A stretch of DNA of 64,000 nucleotides from Topomyia yanbarensis. Lineage: Eukaryota; Arthropoda; Insecta; Diptera; Culicidae. Made by a program: the position numbers and the translations under genes. Positions 33,001 to 42,564 of the stretch are shown here, one piece after another (the stretch's first letter is position 1; every line of letters starts with the position of its first letter). The notes under the pieces were generated by a model. The model worked only from the letters and a program-made list of their open reading frames with translations, had not been told where the DNA came from and did not search any database. The stretch spans positions 10,168,001 through 10,232,000 of the forward strand of contig NC_080672.1 in assembly GCF_030247195.1 (NCBI RefSeq). Direction: 5' to 3'.

Positions 33001-33754
33001 TTTCGTATGTTTTCCAATCAATATTTCGTGTTAAGTCATAAGGAACATTGGTTGAATTCGTAAGGCCCAATTCACTGTTAATTGAAACAACGATTGGCAA
33101 ATGATCGCTACCGTGAGGATCAGGTACAACCTTCCACGTGCAATCTAACCGAAGTGATGTCGAGCACAGAGATAGATCTAATGCACTTGGACGTGCAGGA
33201 GGTCTGGGGATGCGTGTTGTTTCGCCAGTATTTAAAACTGTCATATTAAATTCGTCACAAACATTGTATATCAAAGAGGATCGATTATCATTGTAGAGGG
33301 AACCCCACAATACTCCGTGCGAGTTGAAGTCTCCCAGTATCAGACGCGGAGCAGCCATGGATTCCACTACCTCAAAAATTTGACGTTGTCCAATTTGAAC
33401 TTTGGGAGGTATATATATAGAAGCGATAGACATGTCTTTACCTTTAATGTTCGTTTGGACAGCTACAGCCTCAATGCCCGCAAACAAGGGGATGTTAATT
33501 CTATAGAAAGAATAGCACTTTTTAATTCCTAGAAGCACTCCTCCATACGGGGTGTCTCGGTCTAGGCGAATAATGTTGAAATCATTTAAGTTGAAATTAA
33601 TGTTTGAGGTAAGCCATGTTTCACATAGAGCAAAAGCATCGCATTTTAAATTATGCAGTAAAATTTTTAAGGAATCAATTTTAGGTATGATACTTCTGCA
33701 ATTCCACTGTAAAACAGTGATGGAATCTTTCATTGGAGGAGGTGAATTACCCAT
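30062..33754 (-). CDS. I-clade ORF2: endonuclease, reverse transcriptase, RNase H (copy 2)
   Basis: 1230 residues from ATG at 33754, the codon that overlaps the ORF1 stop; the frame is open 39 nt further up but starts MGNSPPPMKDS are favoured by the match to copy 1 (MANSSNE). Endonuclease: LQWNCRSI, CETW, GDFNSHG, SDHLPI. RT: PGKPASDHNSYRPIAML, FLDIKGAFDSV, GLPQGSCLSPLLYNF, QLADDGVVSV. RNase H: YTDGS, AELAA, LTDSLS, NEKADN, so the acidic tetrad is intact. C-terminal CACGEGYHDIEHVVWSC. One visible departure is APGLDRIKF where copy 1 has APGPDRIKF, in a conserved RT block (the usual form is PGPD), which may weaken it. Otherwise potentially functional. Confidence 0.93.
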   Translation of the reverse strand: MGNSPPPMKDSITVLQWNCRSIIPKIDSLKILLHNLKCDAFALCETWLTSNINFNLNDFNIIRLDRDTPYGGVLLGIKKCYSFYRINIPLFAGIEAVAVQTNIKGKDMSIASIYIPPKVQIGQRQIFEVVESMAAPRLILGDFNSHGVLWGSLYNDNRSSLIYNVCDEFNMTVLNTGETTRIPRPPARPSALDLSLCSTSLRLDCTWKVVPDPHGSDHLPIVVSINSELGLTNSTNVPYDLTRNIDWKTYETLISTSLASTEELPPTEEYEFLAGLIIEAAEQAQTICNPGMTINRRPPNPWWDKECSDAYEAKQVAYKEIMKQKGGIRENFENYFILQNKFDSIRRAKKSSYWRHFVNGLSRETSMSTLWNTARRMRNRNVTNESEDFSNRWIFNFAKKICPDSAPAQKITRDAPTSNDFIDSPLTMMEFSIALLSCNNNAPGLDRIKFNLVKNLPDLAKRRLLNLFNKLLEQNIVPHDWRQVRVIAIPKPGKPASDHNSYRPIAMLSCIRKLLEKIILRRLDNWVEANGLLSDTQFGFRRGKGTNDCLALLSSEIQLAYAKKEQMASVFLDIKGAFDSVSIDVLSEKLHQCGLSPILNNYLYNLLSEKHMHFSYGDLATLRISYMGLPQGSCLSPLLYNFYVNDIDNCIVSPCTLRQLADDGVVSVTGPKALNLQQPLQDSLDNLSSWALKLGIDFSTEKTELVVFSRKRDPAQLQLQLVGRTIAQVLTFKYLGIWFDSKGTWGGHIRYLITKCQQRINFLRTITGSWWGSHPSDMIRLYQTTILSVMEYGCICFRSAANTHIIKLERIQYRCLRIALGCMQSTHTMSLEVLAGVLPLKDRFWDLSSRLLIRCEVMNPLVIENFERLVELQPQTRFMTVYFNHMSQEITPARYVPTYINILDIPESTLFFDTSMQAEIRGIPDHLRSREIPKIFTSKYQHIDCLKMFYTDGSRINEATGFGIFNNNFSISLKLAEPASVYIAELAAVHYSFQIINTLPPNHYFILTDSLSTIAALRSKRIDNHDPFFLGKIRESLSNLTRKCYKFTLVWLPAHCSIAGNEKADNLAKIGALDGEIYERPIAYNEFYSASRQRTLASWQTSWDNGDMGRWLHSIIPKVSTKAWFKGLDVSRDFIRVMSRLMSNHYTLDAHLRRIGLAEGNHCACGEGYHDIEHVVWSCTEYREARSQLVDSLQVRGRPIHVPVRDILAYRDPLYMELIYHFLKTASVKI
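33747..33754 (-). promoter_or_regulatory. ORF1 stop / ORF2 start overlap, ATGGGTAA
   Basis: Same 8-nt overlap as in copy 1 although the neighbouring bases differ, which argues that the geometry is maintained. Confidence 0.7.
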
Positions 33755-35060
33755 TGAAAGATACAATCGCTGCAAGGATGGGCCATTGAGCAATCAGCTG
33801 CTCTAAAAATGTTCTAATTGTTGGGAGGAAAGCTGAAAGTATACTCTTTAGTGATTCAGAAATATTGAATGCTTTAAAAATCCAATCAACAATTTCAGAA
33901 AATTTCAATAATCCTACCCCCGGCTGAGGCTCAGAGGAAGTCGAAATTTTATTATTTCCAGTAATGGTGTTCTGTTTGGATTGTACGTTCCCAAAACCGG
34001 GCGGAATTGATTTCGGTTTTGAATCGAAATTTTTCGGTTTTGGGCGCAGTTTATCTATTGGTGGAGAAATTTTAAGGCCCTTTCTTGGCAGCTTGGGAAA
34101 GGAAGACTGTTTTCTTTTTCTGGAATTTCCGGGTAAAACAAATGATGTACCTTCGCACGCTCCGTCAGAGTCAGACTGTTCCGAAAATAGAGATGTGTAA
34201 GTGTTTTCTAAGAAGATGGGTTTAGGGGTAGCATTTTTCAACATTTCTGCATAGGAGCGCTTAGACCTCTCCTTCAAGGATCGTTTAATTTTATCCTCAC
34301 GCAATTTATAAATGGGGCATGCAGAGAGCTCATGTGAGTTTTCTCCGCACATTAAGCATTTTTCTGAATTTTCATTGCATGTATCCTCTTGATGAGAACC
34401 CCCACATTTGCCACACCGTGCCTTATTGGAACAGTAAGTGGCTGTGTGGCCAAGCTGTTTGCAATTAAGGCAATTCATTACACGAGGGATAAAAAGGCGA
34501 ACAGGGAGACGAATCTTATCGATAATGACATAGTTGGGCAGCGCAGACCCAGCGAAAGTCACTCGAAATGAGTCAGACAGTCGATAAACTTTTTTATCTC
34601 CTTCGTGTGATACTGAATGCAATTGCTTGCATTCAAGTATGTTTACGTCTTTAAGTATGGTGTCTTTGAAACGACCAACCCCATGCTTAACTAAGTCATC
34701 AACAGTCAAACTCGATTCTGTGATGACCCCATCAATTTCAATTTCTTTTGAAGGAATATACGCTCTATATTCACGCGTAAAAAGCTCGCAAGAAGCAATT
34801 GCATTGGCTTGTTTGAAACTACCAACGACAATGCGTATTTTATCTTTATTAACTTTGACGATCTCTTTTACATCCGAGAATCGCGAAGTCAAATCTTTAG
34901 AAATTTGAATGATATTTAGCGCCTTTGCTTTACGCCTAATAAATACAATCCATGGTCCCGTTGACGATTCTGGGTAAATTTTAATTCTAGTCGGATTTAC
35001 ATTTTCAGCATAAGGCTTAGGGGGAGGGTCTGTTACTCGTTCTCCCATCTCTTCATCCAT
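33747..35060 (-). CDS. I-clade ORF1, gag-like nucleic-acid-binding protein (copy 2)
   Basis: 437 residues from ATG 35060 (MDEEMGERVTDPPPKPY). Knuckles: CLNCKQLGHTATYC, CGKCGGSHQEDTC and CLMCGENSHELSAC, with the same spacing as copy 1. The N-terminal block STGPWIVFIRRKAKALNIIQIS parallels copy 1, and the C terminus ends WPILAAIVSFNG against WPLLSAIVSFDG in copy 1. The protein would package element RNA. The ORF1 TAA lies within ATGGGTAA, so ORF2 begins before ORF1 stops. No frameshift or stop. Confidence 0.92.
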   Translation of the reverse strand: MDEEMGERVTDPPPKPYAENVNPTRIKIYPESSTGPWIVFIRRKAKALNIIQISKDLTSRFSDVKEIVKVNKDKIRIVVGSFKQANAIASCELFTREYRAYIPSKEIEIDGVITESSLTVDDLVKHGVGRFKDTILKDVNILECKQLHSVSHEGDKKVYRLSDSFRVTFAGSALPNYVIIDKIRLPVRLFIPRVMNCLNCKQLGHTATYCSNKARCGKCGGSHQEDTCNENSEKCLMCGENSHELSACPIYKLREDKIKRSLKERSKRSYAEMLKNATPKPIFLENTYTSLFSEQSDSDGACEGTSFVLPGNSRKRKQSSFPKLPRKGLKISPPIDKLRPKPKNFDSKPKSIPPGFGNVQSKQNTITGNNKISTSSEPQPGVGLLKFSEIVDWIFKAFNISESLKSILSAFLPTIRTFLEQLIAQWPILAAIVSFNG

Positions 35061-35790
35061 TTTACCTAATAAGAAAAACTATCACAAAAAGGAATGAAAA
35101 ATATACCTGTTATCTGCTATCTATTAGGTGACGAAGACACCGGTAGAACACACCTCATGTGTTACGTTGTAAACTCGGTGCCCGTTGTTTGACAATGTGA
35201 CACTTGCTGTCCTTCTTCGTCGCGTTGCTTCTTCAGTAGAGAAATAGTCCTACCTGCAACACTTCAAAACTCTCTCCGATTAAGCTGCTCGTCGGTATCA
35301 CCACCACAAGCGCGCTCTCTCCGTTTCCACCACCTCGGTAGATAAATGTGGCTACCTGTGGCTTGCTGCGAAAATCCCACTGTCGATGCGGCACTTTTCG
35401 GTGCCACTTGTTTTCCTTATTCGTCGTACCACTTCTGCGGTAGACAAATAGAGCAAATGGGTCTACCTGTGACGCTTCCCTCTCGTCGATTAGAATTGCC
35501 CGACGATACCAATACACTATATTTTTTTCTGTTCTGTTTTTTCGATCACTGTCGATTTCTGCCACCGCGGTAGGCAAATTCGTCTACCCGCGGTTTGCTG
35601 TCAAAACACCACTTGTCGAGGATGCCGTTGACCACGCCTCCGACGTATCAACTGTCGACTCACACTTAACAAACTGGTCTCTCTCTCTCCCACAATAACG
35701 CATACAGCGTCTCGCACTCCGTCACTCTCTCGAGAACAAAACCTTCCACCTGGAGGCACAACCGTCTCGGTCGGTTGCAAAAACTGTTAT
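35061..35790 (-). promoter_or_regulatory. 5' UTR/internal promoter region of I-clade copy 2 with four hairpin motifs
   Basis: Four imperfect copies of a motif reading GGTAG-N-ATTT-N-TCTACC on the - strand are at 35569-35588, 35439-35467, 35337-35356 and 35235-35254. Each is an inverted repeat (GGTAGAC with GTCTACC in the best copy) and is followed by a similar GNGG-TGG block. Spacing is 102, 102 and 130 bp. Tandem units in the 5' UTR of non-LTR elements can act as promoter modules; that role here is inferred. Confidence 0.7.
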
Positions 35791-35802
35791 GAAGCTTTTG
35801 CT

Positions 35803-36765
35803 ATTCCTGCAAAAAGCTCATCAAACAGAAGTTCTAGTGTTCTCTTGGTTTGTCATAGACGAACTTTATCACAATGAGACAATGATCTTTTGTATACCCC
35901 GGTAGATCGTTGATGATCAGAGTCCGAAAAATCAAGTCTGCAGAAGGTAGTTTTACTAAGAAATGTGTGGCACTTATAAATGAATGAATCCGGTTAGCAG
36001 AATGTAGAACGCTTGCAAATTTTGTCTTGCGAAATAAAATGACACTGAAGGTTGCAATGATGTGCGTAAGGATTATATGGGGATACCCTATCAAGAAATA
36101 ATCCTATAGCATAAAATACTTTTGTTTATAACACTACGCTTTCGAATTCTCTTTCCCTTACTACATAATGAATCTACAAAAAACACATACATATCTGCAC
36201 TACAAATACTCACACTTTATTACTCACGCATATATCACATTTTTAATAAAAAAGTGGAGAGAAAATAAATTAAAGGGGGTGTCGATCTTATCCCTATGGG
36301 GTGTCGCTTTTACCCGCAGTGGCTACAAAAAGTCACTTTGTTTTCCAAGTTTTGCAACCAGCAAATTTTTAATGAAATTAATTTTTTGAAGCGCTAACAA
36401 AATTAAGCCTTGTTAAGAATTTTCTGAAGAAGAATTCTGCGTAGAAATTATAATTTTATTGGTTTGTGGCAACCATGTGTTAAGCTTAAGGTGTTGGTTT
36501 TAACCATCATTCCCATACACCCTTCCCCATAATTTATTATTTGCCCTCCGACAATAGCAAATTACAAATGCTTTCCGCTATGCTTTTAATCTAATCGATT
36601 GTGTCAATTAATTAATTATCTCTTAGCATTAATAGATTACAACTAGCAACATTGTGAAACATAATCGATACACTCAGTGCTATACTGAGGGTAAGCCCAC
36701 GCTCTCTAAATTAGATATTTAGTTTTGCAACGTAATATGAAATATTATTTTATATTATTCATTTT
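35803..36765. other. No gene seen
   Basis: The - strand frame 35834-36094 (86 codons) has no domain I recognise. Around 36275-36325 the words gtgtcgatcttatcc and ggtgtcgcttttaccc resemble pogo-like ends, but no partner was found. 36535-36765 is AT-rich. Confidence 0.35.
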
Positions 36766-36770
36766 CATAA

Positions 36771-36846
36771 AACGTTTATTTGACACGGCATTTGCAAAAG
36801 CTTTTTTATGCCGGGGTTTCTTTTTTACATAATATGTTACAAAACT
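36771..36846 (-). mobile_element. 3'-end fragment of the copy 2 I-clade family
   Basis: cgtttatttgacacggcatt, tgcaaaagcttttt, atgcc and tttcttttttacata match the 3' end of the element at 29757-29830, in the same orientation and close to identical. A severely 5'-truncated copy, the usual outcome of incomplete reverse transcription. Confidence 0.75.
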
Positions 36847-36899
36847 AACACGTTATAGTAAAATTCGCTTCCTAATACAAAAGTTTTAGTTTTGAAATT

Positions 36900-38100
36900 T
36901 TCAGTTGTATATTATAGAACTGTCACAATTATGAATCTAGAGCTGTACTACAGAAATTCTAAAGGTGTTTCAAATGAAGCAATAAAGAGAATGGCAACGT
37001 AATAAAACAATACGCAAGGTGTTTGTTTCCGTTCCAGTTTTGCTTTGAACCTCCTATATAAAATACTACGCTGCTTAATGAGCCCTACGGAATTTGAACA
37101 ACATACAATAATAATGCTTGCAAACCTGGGATAAAAACTAATCGATGTTTTCTCTTTGTCAGATGGCTTTACTTTTAGGTTGACTACCAAAGATCGCTTT
37201 AGTTTAATCTTTTTAAAACAAAAATCATAAACCCCCGCTCTAACATAAACCCCCGCTCGCCCACCAACATCTACAACGCACCCCCACATTCCAGTAGACG
37301 CAAACCCAATTACTTCGATCGATTCGAAAATGTGATCCGTCACAATGCAGAATACGGCTGAATATAAAACGTGTGTGCGAATAGGTTCACTACCCTACGT
37401 GCATATCAACCGCCAAAAATATTTGGCGACTCATTAACCGAACGCGCACACAGTCATTAAACAAATTAATTTGTCCCCTTTGCAGAGAAGCCAGATTTGA
37501 AGATTTGTCTTCATTTTGAAGACATTTGAAATGTTGTAAAGACGTGTTTTTCATATTGAAGACAATTTTTTTTTCGGATGTCTAACTTTTTTTTCATTCG
37601 TCACGCATAGCCTCCCGTATCTGATTGAGTTGCTTTGGTGCTCCCTATTGACGGCTCTGCCCGGGATCGATTGACTGATGTATGAGAGTTTTCACGTTTT
37701 TCGAGATCTATTCATTTTTGCTTGTTTTTCAACAGTGTGCTATTGAAATACAAAAACAGTATAGCAATAAAACATACTTTCCGTTAATTCCGAGTTGTTT
37801 GGTGATAACCAGACGGAAATCCGTTCATAAATAAAAACAGTTATTAGCATTCGAAAAAGTGACGCAAAAACGTGAAATTTTCAATGTCAAAAAAAAAAAA
37901 ATAGATTGAGCTTGCAATTTTTGAAAACACATTTTTAATTGAAAAACCTGTTCTAAGCTACCTAGTGGTGGAAATATGTATTTCTCATTTGTCCAAACTA
38001 CGATTCCATTATGTTCAATATAATGGTGGAAATGTCTATTGCATATTCAGTCAGTACGATTTACACATACATACAATCAATCGACGCTGACGCTAAAACA
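36900..38100. other. No gene seen
   Basis: The - strand frame 36948-37343 (131 codons) has no recognisable domain. 37232-37258 contains the word cataaacccccgctc twice. Otherwise AT-rich. Confidence 0.35.
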
Positions 38101-38108
38101 CTTGAAAC

Positions 38109-39223
38109 CAGCGGCGGATCCAGGAGGAGGGTCCGGGGGGTCTGGACCCCACCAAAAATTTCGACTTGTTAAATTTTTAGTTTCAATTTTAAAGTAAAAC
38201 TCAAAATAGTTTCGAACCAAATTTTTCACTTGTTTTTATTTAATGCGATTATTGCGTATTAGTGTGATGAGCCTATTTGCGCCATGTTTCTATTATCACC
38301 CTACCCATTTAAAGCCGTTGGTTAGAGCAGTATCTGCCATCTTTGTTCAACGCATTGAGTCAAATGGTAGCGCAACAATAGGGGCACTCGATTCGAGTTT
38401 TCATTGTGCTCAAACACGAAAATTTTACTGTTTTCAACGCATTTGTGTTATTATATTGGTTCTTAACAACGAAGCAAAGCGGTTGATGTCAATTTTAACG
38501 CATTCCATTGATTGTAAGGCAAGAAATTACCGAATTAGTGAGGCATCTTGCTTAGTATGGTGAAAATAGGCTCATCACCCTACGTAATGTGCTCATTTCA
38601 AAATCGAAATTTGTTTCTATGTTTTAATTGCCGCAAGGTTCTACTGTATCGATTTTGTTGGCTATTTTCGGCAAATTTGAGACTAAGAGAAACGAAAGCA
38701 ATGAAATTGAAAGACGGATAGGTATTCTAGAGCGAATCAGTTATAAACTTAGAACGGAAAACTAGAACTAGGCAGGCTCATATGGACATGATCGAAAGGA
38801 AATGTGAAGAATTTTTTGCCTTCTGCAGAGTAGGAGTTGGGCGTTTCACCCAAGTCTACCGCATGGTTTATGGTAGAACATAACTCATCATCATGTTTTA
38901 CCGCCGACGCCGGCAAAAAATTCTTCACAAATCCTCGCCTAGAACGACCATGCGATCATTGTTCTCCCTTTCTGCTAGCATCAAGCCGTGACGTATGCAT
39001 TCACATTTCTTCACATTTCCTTTCGATCATGCCCATATGAGCCTGCCTAGTTCTAGTTTTCCGTTCTAAGTTTATAACTGATTCGCTCTAGAATACCTAT
39101 CCGTCTTTCAATTTCATTGCTTTCGTTTCTCTTAGTCTCAAATTTGCCGAAAATAGCCAACAAAATCGATACAAAATCGAAATTTCAAACCAACTAGGAA
39201 ATTTTATTCATGATCCGCCCCTG
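38109..39223. mobile_element. hAT-like non-autonomous element built around a long hairpin
   Basis: The left end cagcggcggatcc and inverse right end caggggcggatca match at 11 of 13 positions. The flanking octamers are cttgaaac (38101-38108) and cttgaaga (39224-39231), 6 of 8 identical. The interior is dominated by 166-bp inverted arms. No transposase was found; the + frame 38243-38563 has no domain. Confidence 0.65.
38646..39172. repeat. Long inverted repeat, 166-bp arms
   Basis: 38646-38811 and 39007-39172 are inverse complements with very few mismatches (one is gga/ggg in the ggctcatatg block). The 195-bp loop holds a second inverted pair, gaagaattttttgcc near 38806-38820 and ggcaaaaaattcttc near 38913-38927. 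A transcript would fold into a long double strand. Confidence 0.88.
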
Positions 39224-39228
39224 CTTGA

Positions 39229-39561
39229 AGAAAAACTATATAATATTTAATTAGCTTAAGTAGCATTAGCTCAATGGCGTCTTTCGGCTAACTAATTTTA
39301 TTATGCGGGTGTGTGTCAAGGGCATGAATAACTCACAACCGAGCCACCCCCAGCTTATCTTGGTATTTCTATTGGGTGAAGGTGATTGGGATGAGAGAGG
39401 GGTGGGTCTGAAGAGGGTGAATGAGGTGGTCGTTTGAGGGGGATCTGTTGAGGGCTTGATAGGGGTAGGGGCTTGATGGGAGGTGGCTTGATGGGGGGCA
39501 AGTAACCCCTCACAGCATACTCCTAGCTACGCCATTGTTAAAATATAGAAAAACTATATAA
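39229..39561. repeat. 303-bp segment flanked by 15-bp direct repeats
   Basis: agaaaaactatataa occurs at 39229-39243 and 39547-39561. The segment between has a G-rich core (ggggtgggtctg, gggggatctg) and an inverse hAT-like end cctagctacgccattg near 39520. It could be an insertion with a long target duplication. Confidence 0.45.
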
Positions 39562-39587
39562 GTGAAAAAAAATTTTGTTCAGATGTT

Positions 39588-39628
39588 CAGAGTGATTGCA
39601 TAACCTTTCTATATGAGAAAGGCAAAAA
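39588..39628. repeat. Short end fragment of the 57.7-59.2 kb repeat family
   Basis: cagagtgattgcataacc then tttctatatgagaaaggcaaaa matches the right end of the larger repeat at 59175-59218. Confidence 0.55.
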
Positions 39629-39629
39629 A

Positions 39630-40645
39630 GAATTAGATTACCAAACTATTAACAATTGGCCTTCTTTTTATTGGTTTAAAAGTAAAATTTTCTAGAGCCT
39701 ACCATGACCAATTTGCTCAAAAAATAATATTGCCTAAAGATGGCACTTTGTACACACACATTGTAGAATATGTAAAATCGCTAATATGGACAAGCTTGAC
39801 TTAAATCAATTAAGTACCTCAAAAACGCTGTTTTGCACCACTGTGCACGCTGTTGAAGCAGGGCGATGCACTTCAAAATATATTGATGTACGTAAAGCTC
39901 GAAGATGTGACATGAAAATCTGATGTGTAAAGGCACGGAACCGTCATGACGAGGTCTCACGTGTGTGTTGGTTTCGTGGACGACATCGACATGATTGGTG
40001 TTGATAATAGAGTAATGAAAGAGGCATGTGTGTCTTTGTAAAGGGAAGCTGCGAGAATAGGAGTGATTTTTCTTAAAAAAAAGAATGGTTTGAGCGCTAA
40101 GAATTTTATCAAATAATCTTTTCTGCAAAATAAATGAAATATATGAATGATTCTGACAACATTATTTACGAACAATTAAAAAACAAATGAAGCAGATCAG
40201 TTGAAAAAATGTTGTAACGGCATTTAATTAGCAAGGGACTGGAAGGTGAAGTATATTTTACAATATTAAGAGCCATAGTACTCAAGGGAAAGCAAGGAGT
40301 TGAAGGAAAGATGTTTAGAAAAGCGTGGAATAGGGTCAAATGAGCAAGCTTAGAGCAAGCGGTGACGTAACGCTTTGTCTGCTACCGCAGGAGTCAGGTA
40401 TAAGTGAATAAAGTGACCTATTTTTTAGATTTATATAACCCCGTGAATTATTAGGTAAATGGTTTTGGAAGAGAAAGGTTATTTCTTTATACTTGCTCTC
40501 AACAACTAATTGAAGGGTGGCAAGGGATAGTTTACATAATGTAAGGAATGATCATTTAACTGTATAAGCTCCATCACTCAATACAGTGGCGCTTAGATTG
40601 AGTAAAATCAGTTTTTGTCAATACCTGCGTGAAAAGAGCAACCTG
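39630..40645. other. No gene seen
   Basis: The - strand frames 39781-40175 are short, overlapping and without domains. Confidence 0.35.
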
Positions 40646-40647
40646 AC

Positions 40648-41525
40648 CAGAAGAGCATAACAAAACAATAACACTATTATAACTATTTATAACAACTGGG
40701 GTTATATTCAGATAACAGATTTGAAAGTGGATTGCGGACAGTTTTCTATACTATCAATATTATATCATAATCTGTTATAAAATGATCAATTTATGACTTA
40801 ATCGTTTGTTACTAGATCACTGTCATTAGATGATTATATTTAATACAGTTCCCCGATCAGAAGAGCATAACTGATTTATAACACCTGGAGTTATTTATTT
40901 CAAAAATATTTTGAAACAGAGTCTGTTATAAATCCGGCTGGTTAGTTGTTAAAATAACAAAAAATAAAACAAAAACCTGGCTAATGATAACAAAATTGTA
41001 ACAAAATTTGATATGATTTAATCAAAGTTAAAACTAAATGAGTTATAATTCTTTTCCAAAAAAATATACGTCCTCTGTAAGAGAACTGTATTAGATATAA
41101 TCATCTAATGACAGTGACCTAGTAACAAACGATCAATTCATAAATTGATGGTCTCATAATAGATTTTGTTATAATATCGATAGTATAGAAAACTGTCCGC
41201 AATCTACTTTAAATTCAGTTATCTGAATATAACTCCAGATGTTATAAATATCAACCAGACTTATAATATTGTTATTGATTTGTTATGCTCTTCTGATCGG
41301 GTCTCTTACAGAGGATGTATATACTTTTGGAAAAAAAAATATATCTCATTTAGTTTTGATTTTAATAAATTTTGTTACAATTTTGTTACCATTTGCCAGT
41401 TTTTTGTTTAATTTTTTGTTATTTTAACAACTAATCAGCCCGATTTATAACAGGTTATGTTTCAAAATATTGTTGAAATAAATAACTCCAGGTGTTATAA
41501 ATCAGTTATGCCCTTCTGATCGGAA
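40648..41525. repeat. Two interleaved long inverted repeats (X Y X' Y')
   Basis: X (about 40648-40855) is inverse to X' (about 41090-41297). Y (about 40856-41088) is inverse to Y' (about 41301-41525). X and Y both begin with (g)accagaagagcataac or gatcagaagagcataac. X' and Y' both end with the inverse, gttatgctcttctgatc. X and Y share early blocks (ttataacaactgggg and ttataacacctggag), so they are diverged relatives. No coding capacity. This is not simple nesting, since the two inverted pairs overlap. Confidence 0.8.
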
Positions 41526-42560
41526 AGGACTTTTATCAGTTTTGTTGTGGACGCATTTCCATACCTGTTCGCCATAAGACGCTTTAACTGGCACCGTCAG
41601 ATTTTTAGACAACCAAAATAGTTGGGCTTCTAGTACAATCGTTATTCGCTGGTTGGATTACAGATGGGCAAGTGAATCGCGAATCGAATAAAAGAATCGA
41701 CTCTTGAAAAAGAGTGAGTGAGTCACGATTCTGATTTAAGAAGTTACAATTCTTTAAAAAGAAATCTGCTGTTGAGCGATTTAGGGGAATGTATAATTAC
41801 AACATTTAGATCGGAATATTTTTTGTAAAATTTGTCTGTTTTTGCGTGCATTTACCGAAGCCAGCAATCAATTTCAACGCCTCTTTCATTCAGTGACTTC
41901 CAAGCTTATTGAGGTTTTCATTGACTTCCAAGCTTACTGTGGCATCTTTTAAATTTTAGAGCATAAATTAGCTGCATAATCTTTGTTTGGTTTTTTTTGC
42001 TCGATGATCCCATTCAGAGCCAGCCCAGAAAACAAAATTCAGTTTGAAACTGAAATTCATCCGAAAATAACTGAATGAATGCGCTGCACCGAAGTAATGA
42101 AGCACTATGATTCTTAAAAAATGCTAGCAAATGGAGTTGTGAACACGAATCACATAAAAATAAATACGTACACCTATTTGCAATTAAAATATCTACTCCA
42201 GATCAAAATGAATATGATATATCTTAAATCTTCCCAAATGAATCACTAAATCGATCAAGAGTCGATTCTTTTTTTTCGAGTGAAGCGGGCACGATTCGCT
42301 CATTAAACTGAATCGTTTTGCCCGTCTTTAGGTTGGATGCTTTTTAACTGGATCGTATTTTAGTTGAACCTCCGTTAGCTGGACCAGTGTTCTGTTAAAA
42401 TGCTAACTAAATGTCATCCCAAGTCAATTCACTTTGAAAATGAAACTGACAAACGTTAACTGAAAAATGTAAGTAAATCATTCAAAAGATTTTTTTTCCA
42501 CTTTTCCAATGAAAATAAACGATTTAAAATACAATGTATATGTTTTGTAAAAAAAATGTA
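41526..42560. other. No gene seen
   Basis: AT-rich with several aatcgactctt-type words around 41660-42310; no recognisable domain. Confidence 0.35.
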
Positions 42561-42564
42561 AAAG

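Larger units (their letters stand above)
29748..35790 (-). mobile_element. Full-length I-clade non-LTR retrotransposon, copy 2
   Basis: On the - strand: 5' UTR about 730 bp with four hairpin motifs, intact ORF1, intact ORF2, 3' UTR about 310 bp ending caaataaacg and then an A-run. The 12-bp gaagcttttgct flanks both ends and sets the limits at 6043 bp, close to the 6106 bp of copy 1. Protein similarity to copy 1 is high in the RT but the UTRs differ, so it is a separate subfamily rather than a duplicate. Its coding region is more AT-rich than copy 1. Both ORFs are open throughout. Confidence 0.9.

Noticed and set aside
35233..35577. 114-codon - strand open frame across the four hairpin motifs
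   Set aside because: Begins at a TTG, has no domain, and lies wholly in the 5' UTR of the I-clade element; openness is likely chance.
35829..35855. ttctagtgttctcttggttt resembling the Penelope-like GIY-YIG segment at 42670
   Set aside because: Only about 22 bp match and the surrounding sequence does not continue the family; could be chance or a tiny fragment.
40648..41525. CRISPR-like or satellite array
   Set aside because: The repeats are long inverted pairs, not short direct repeats with unique spacers.
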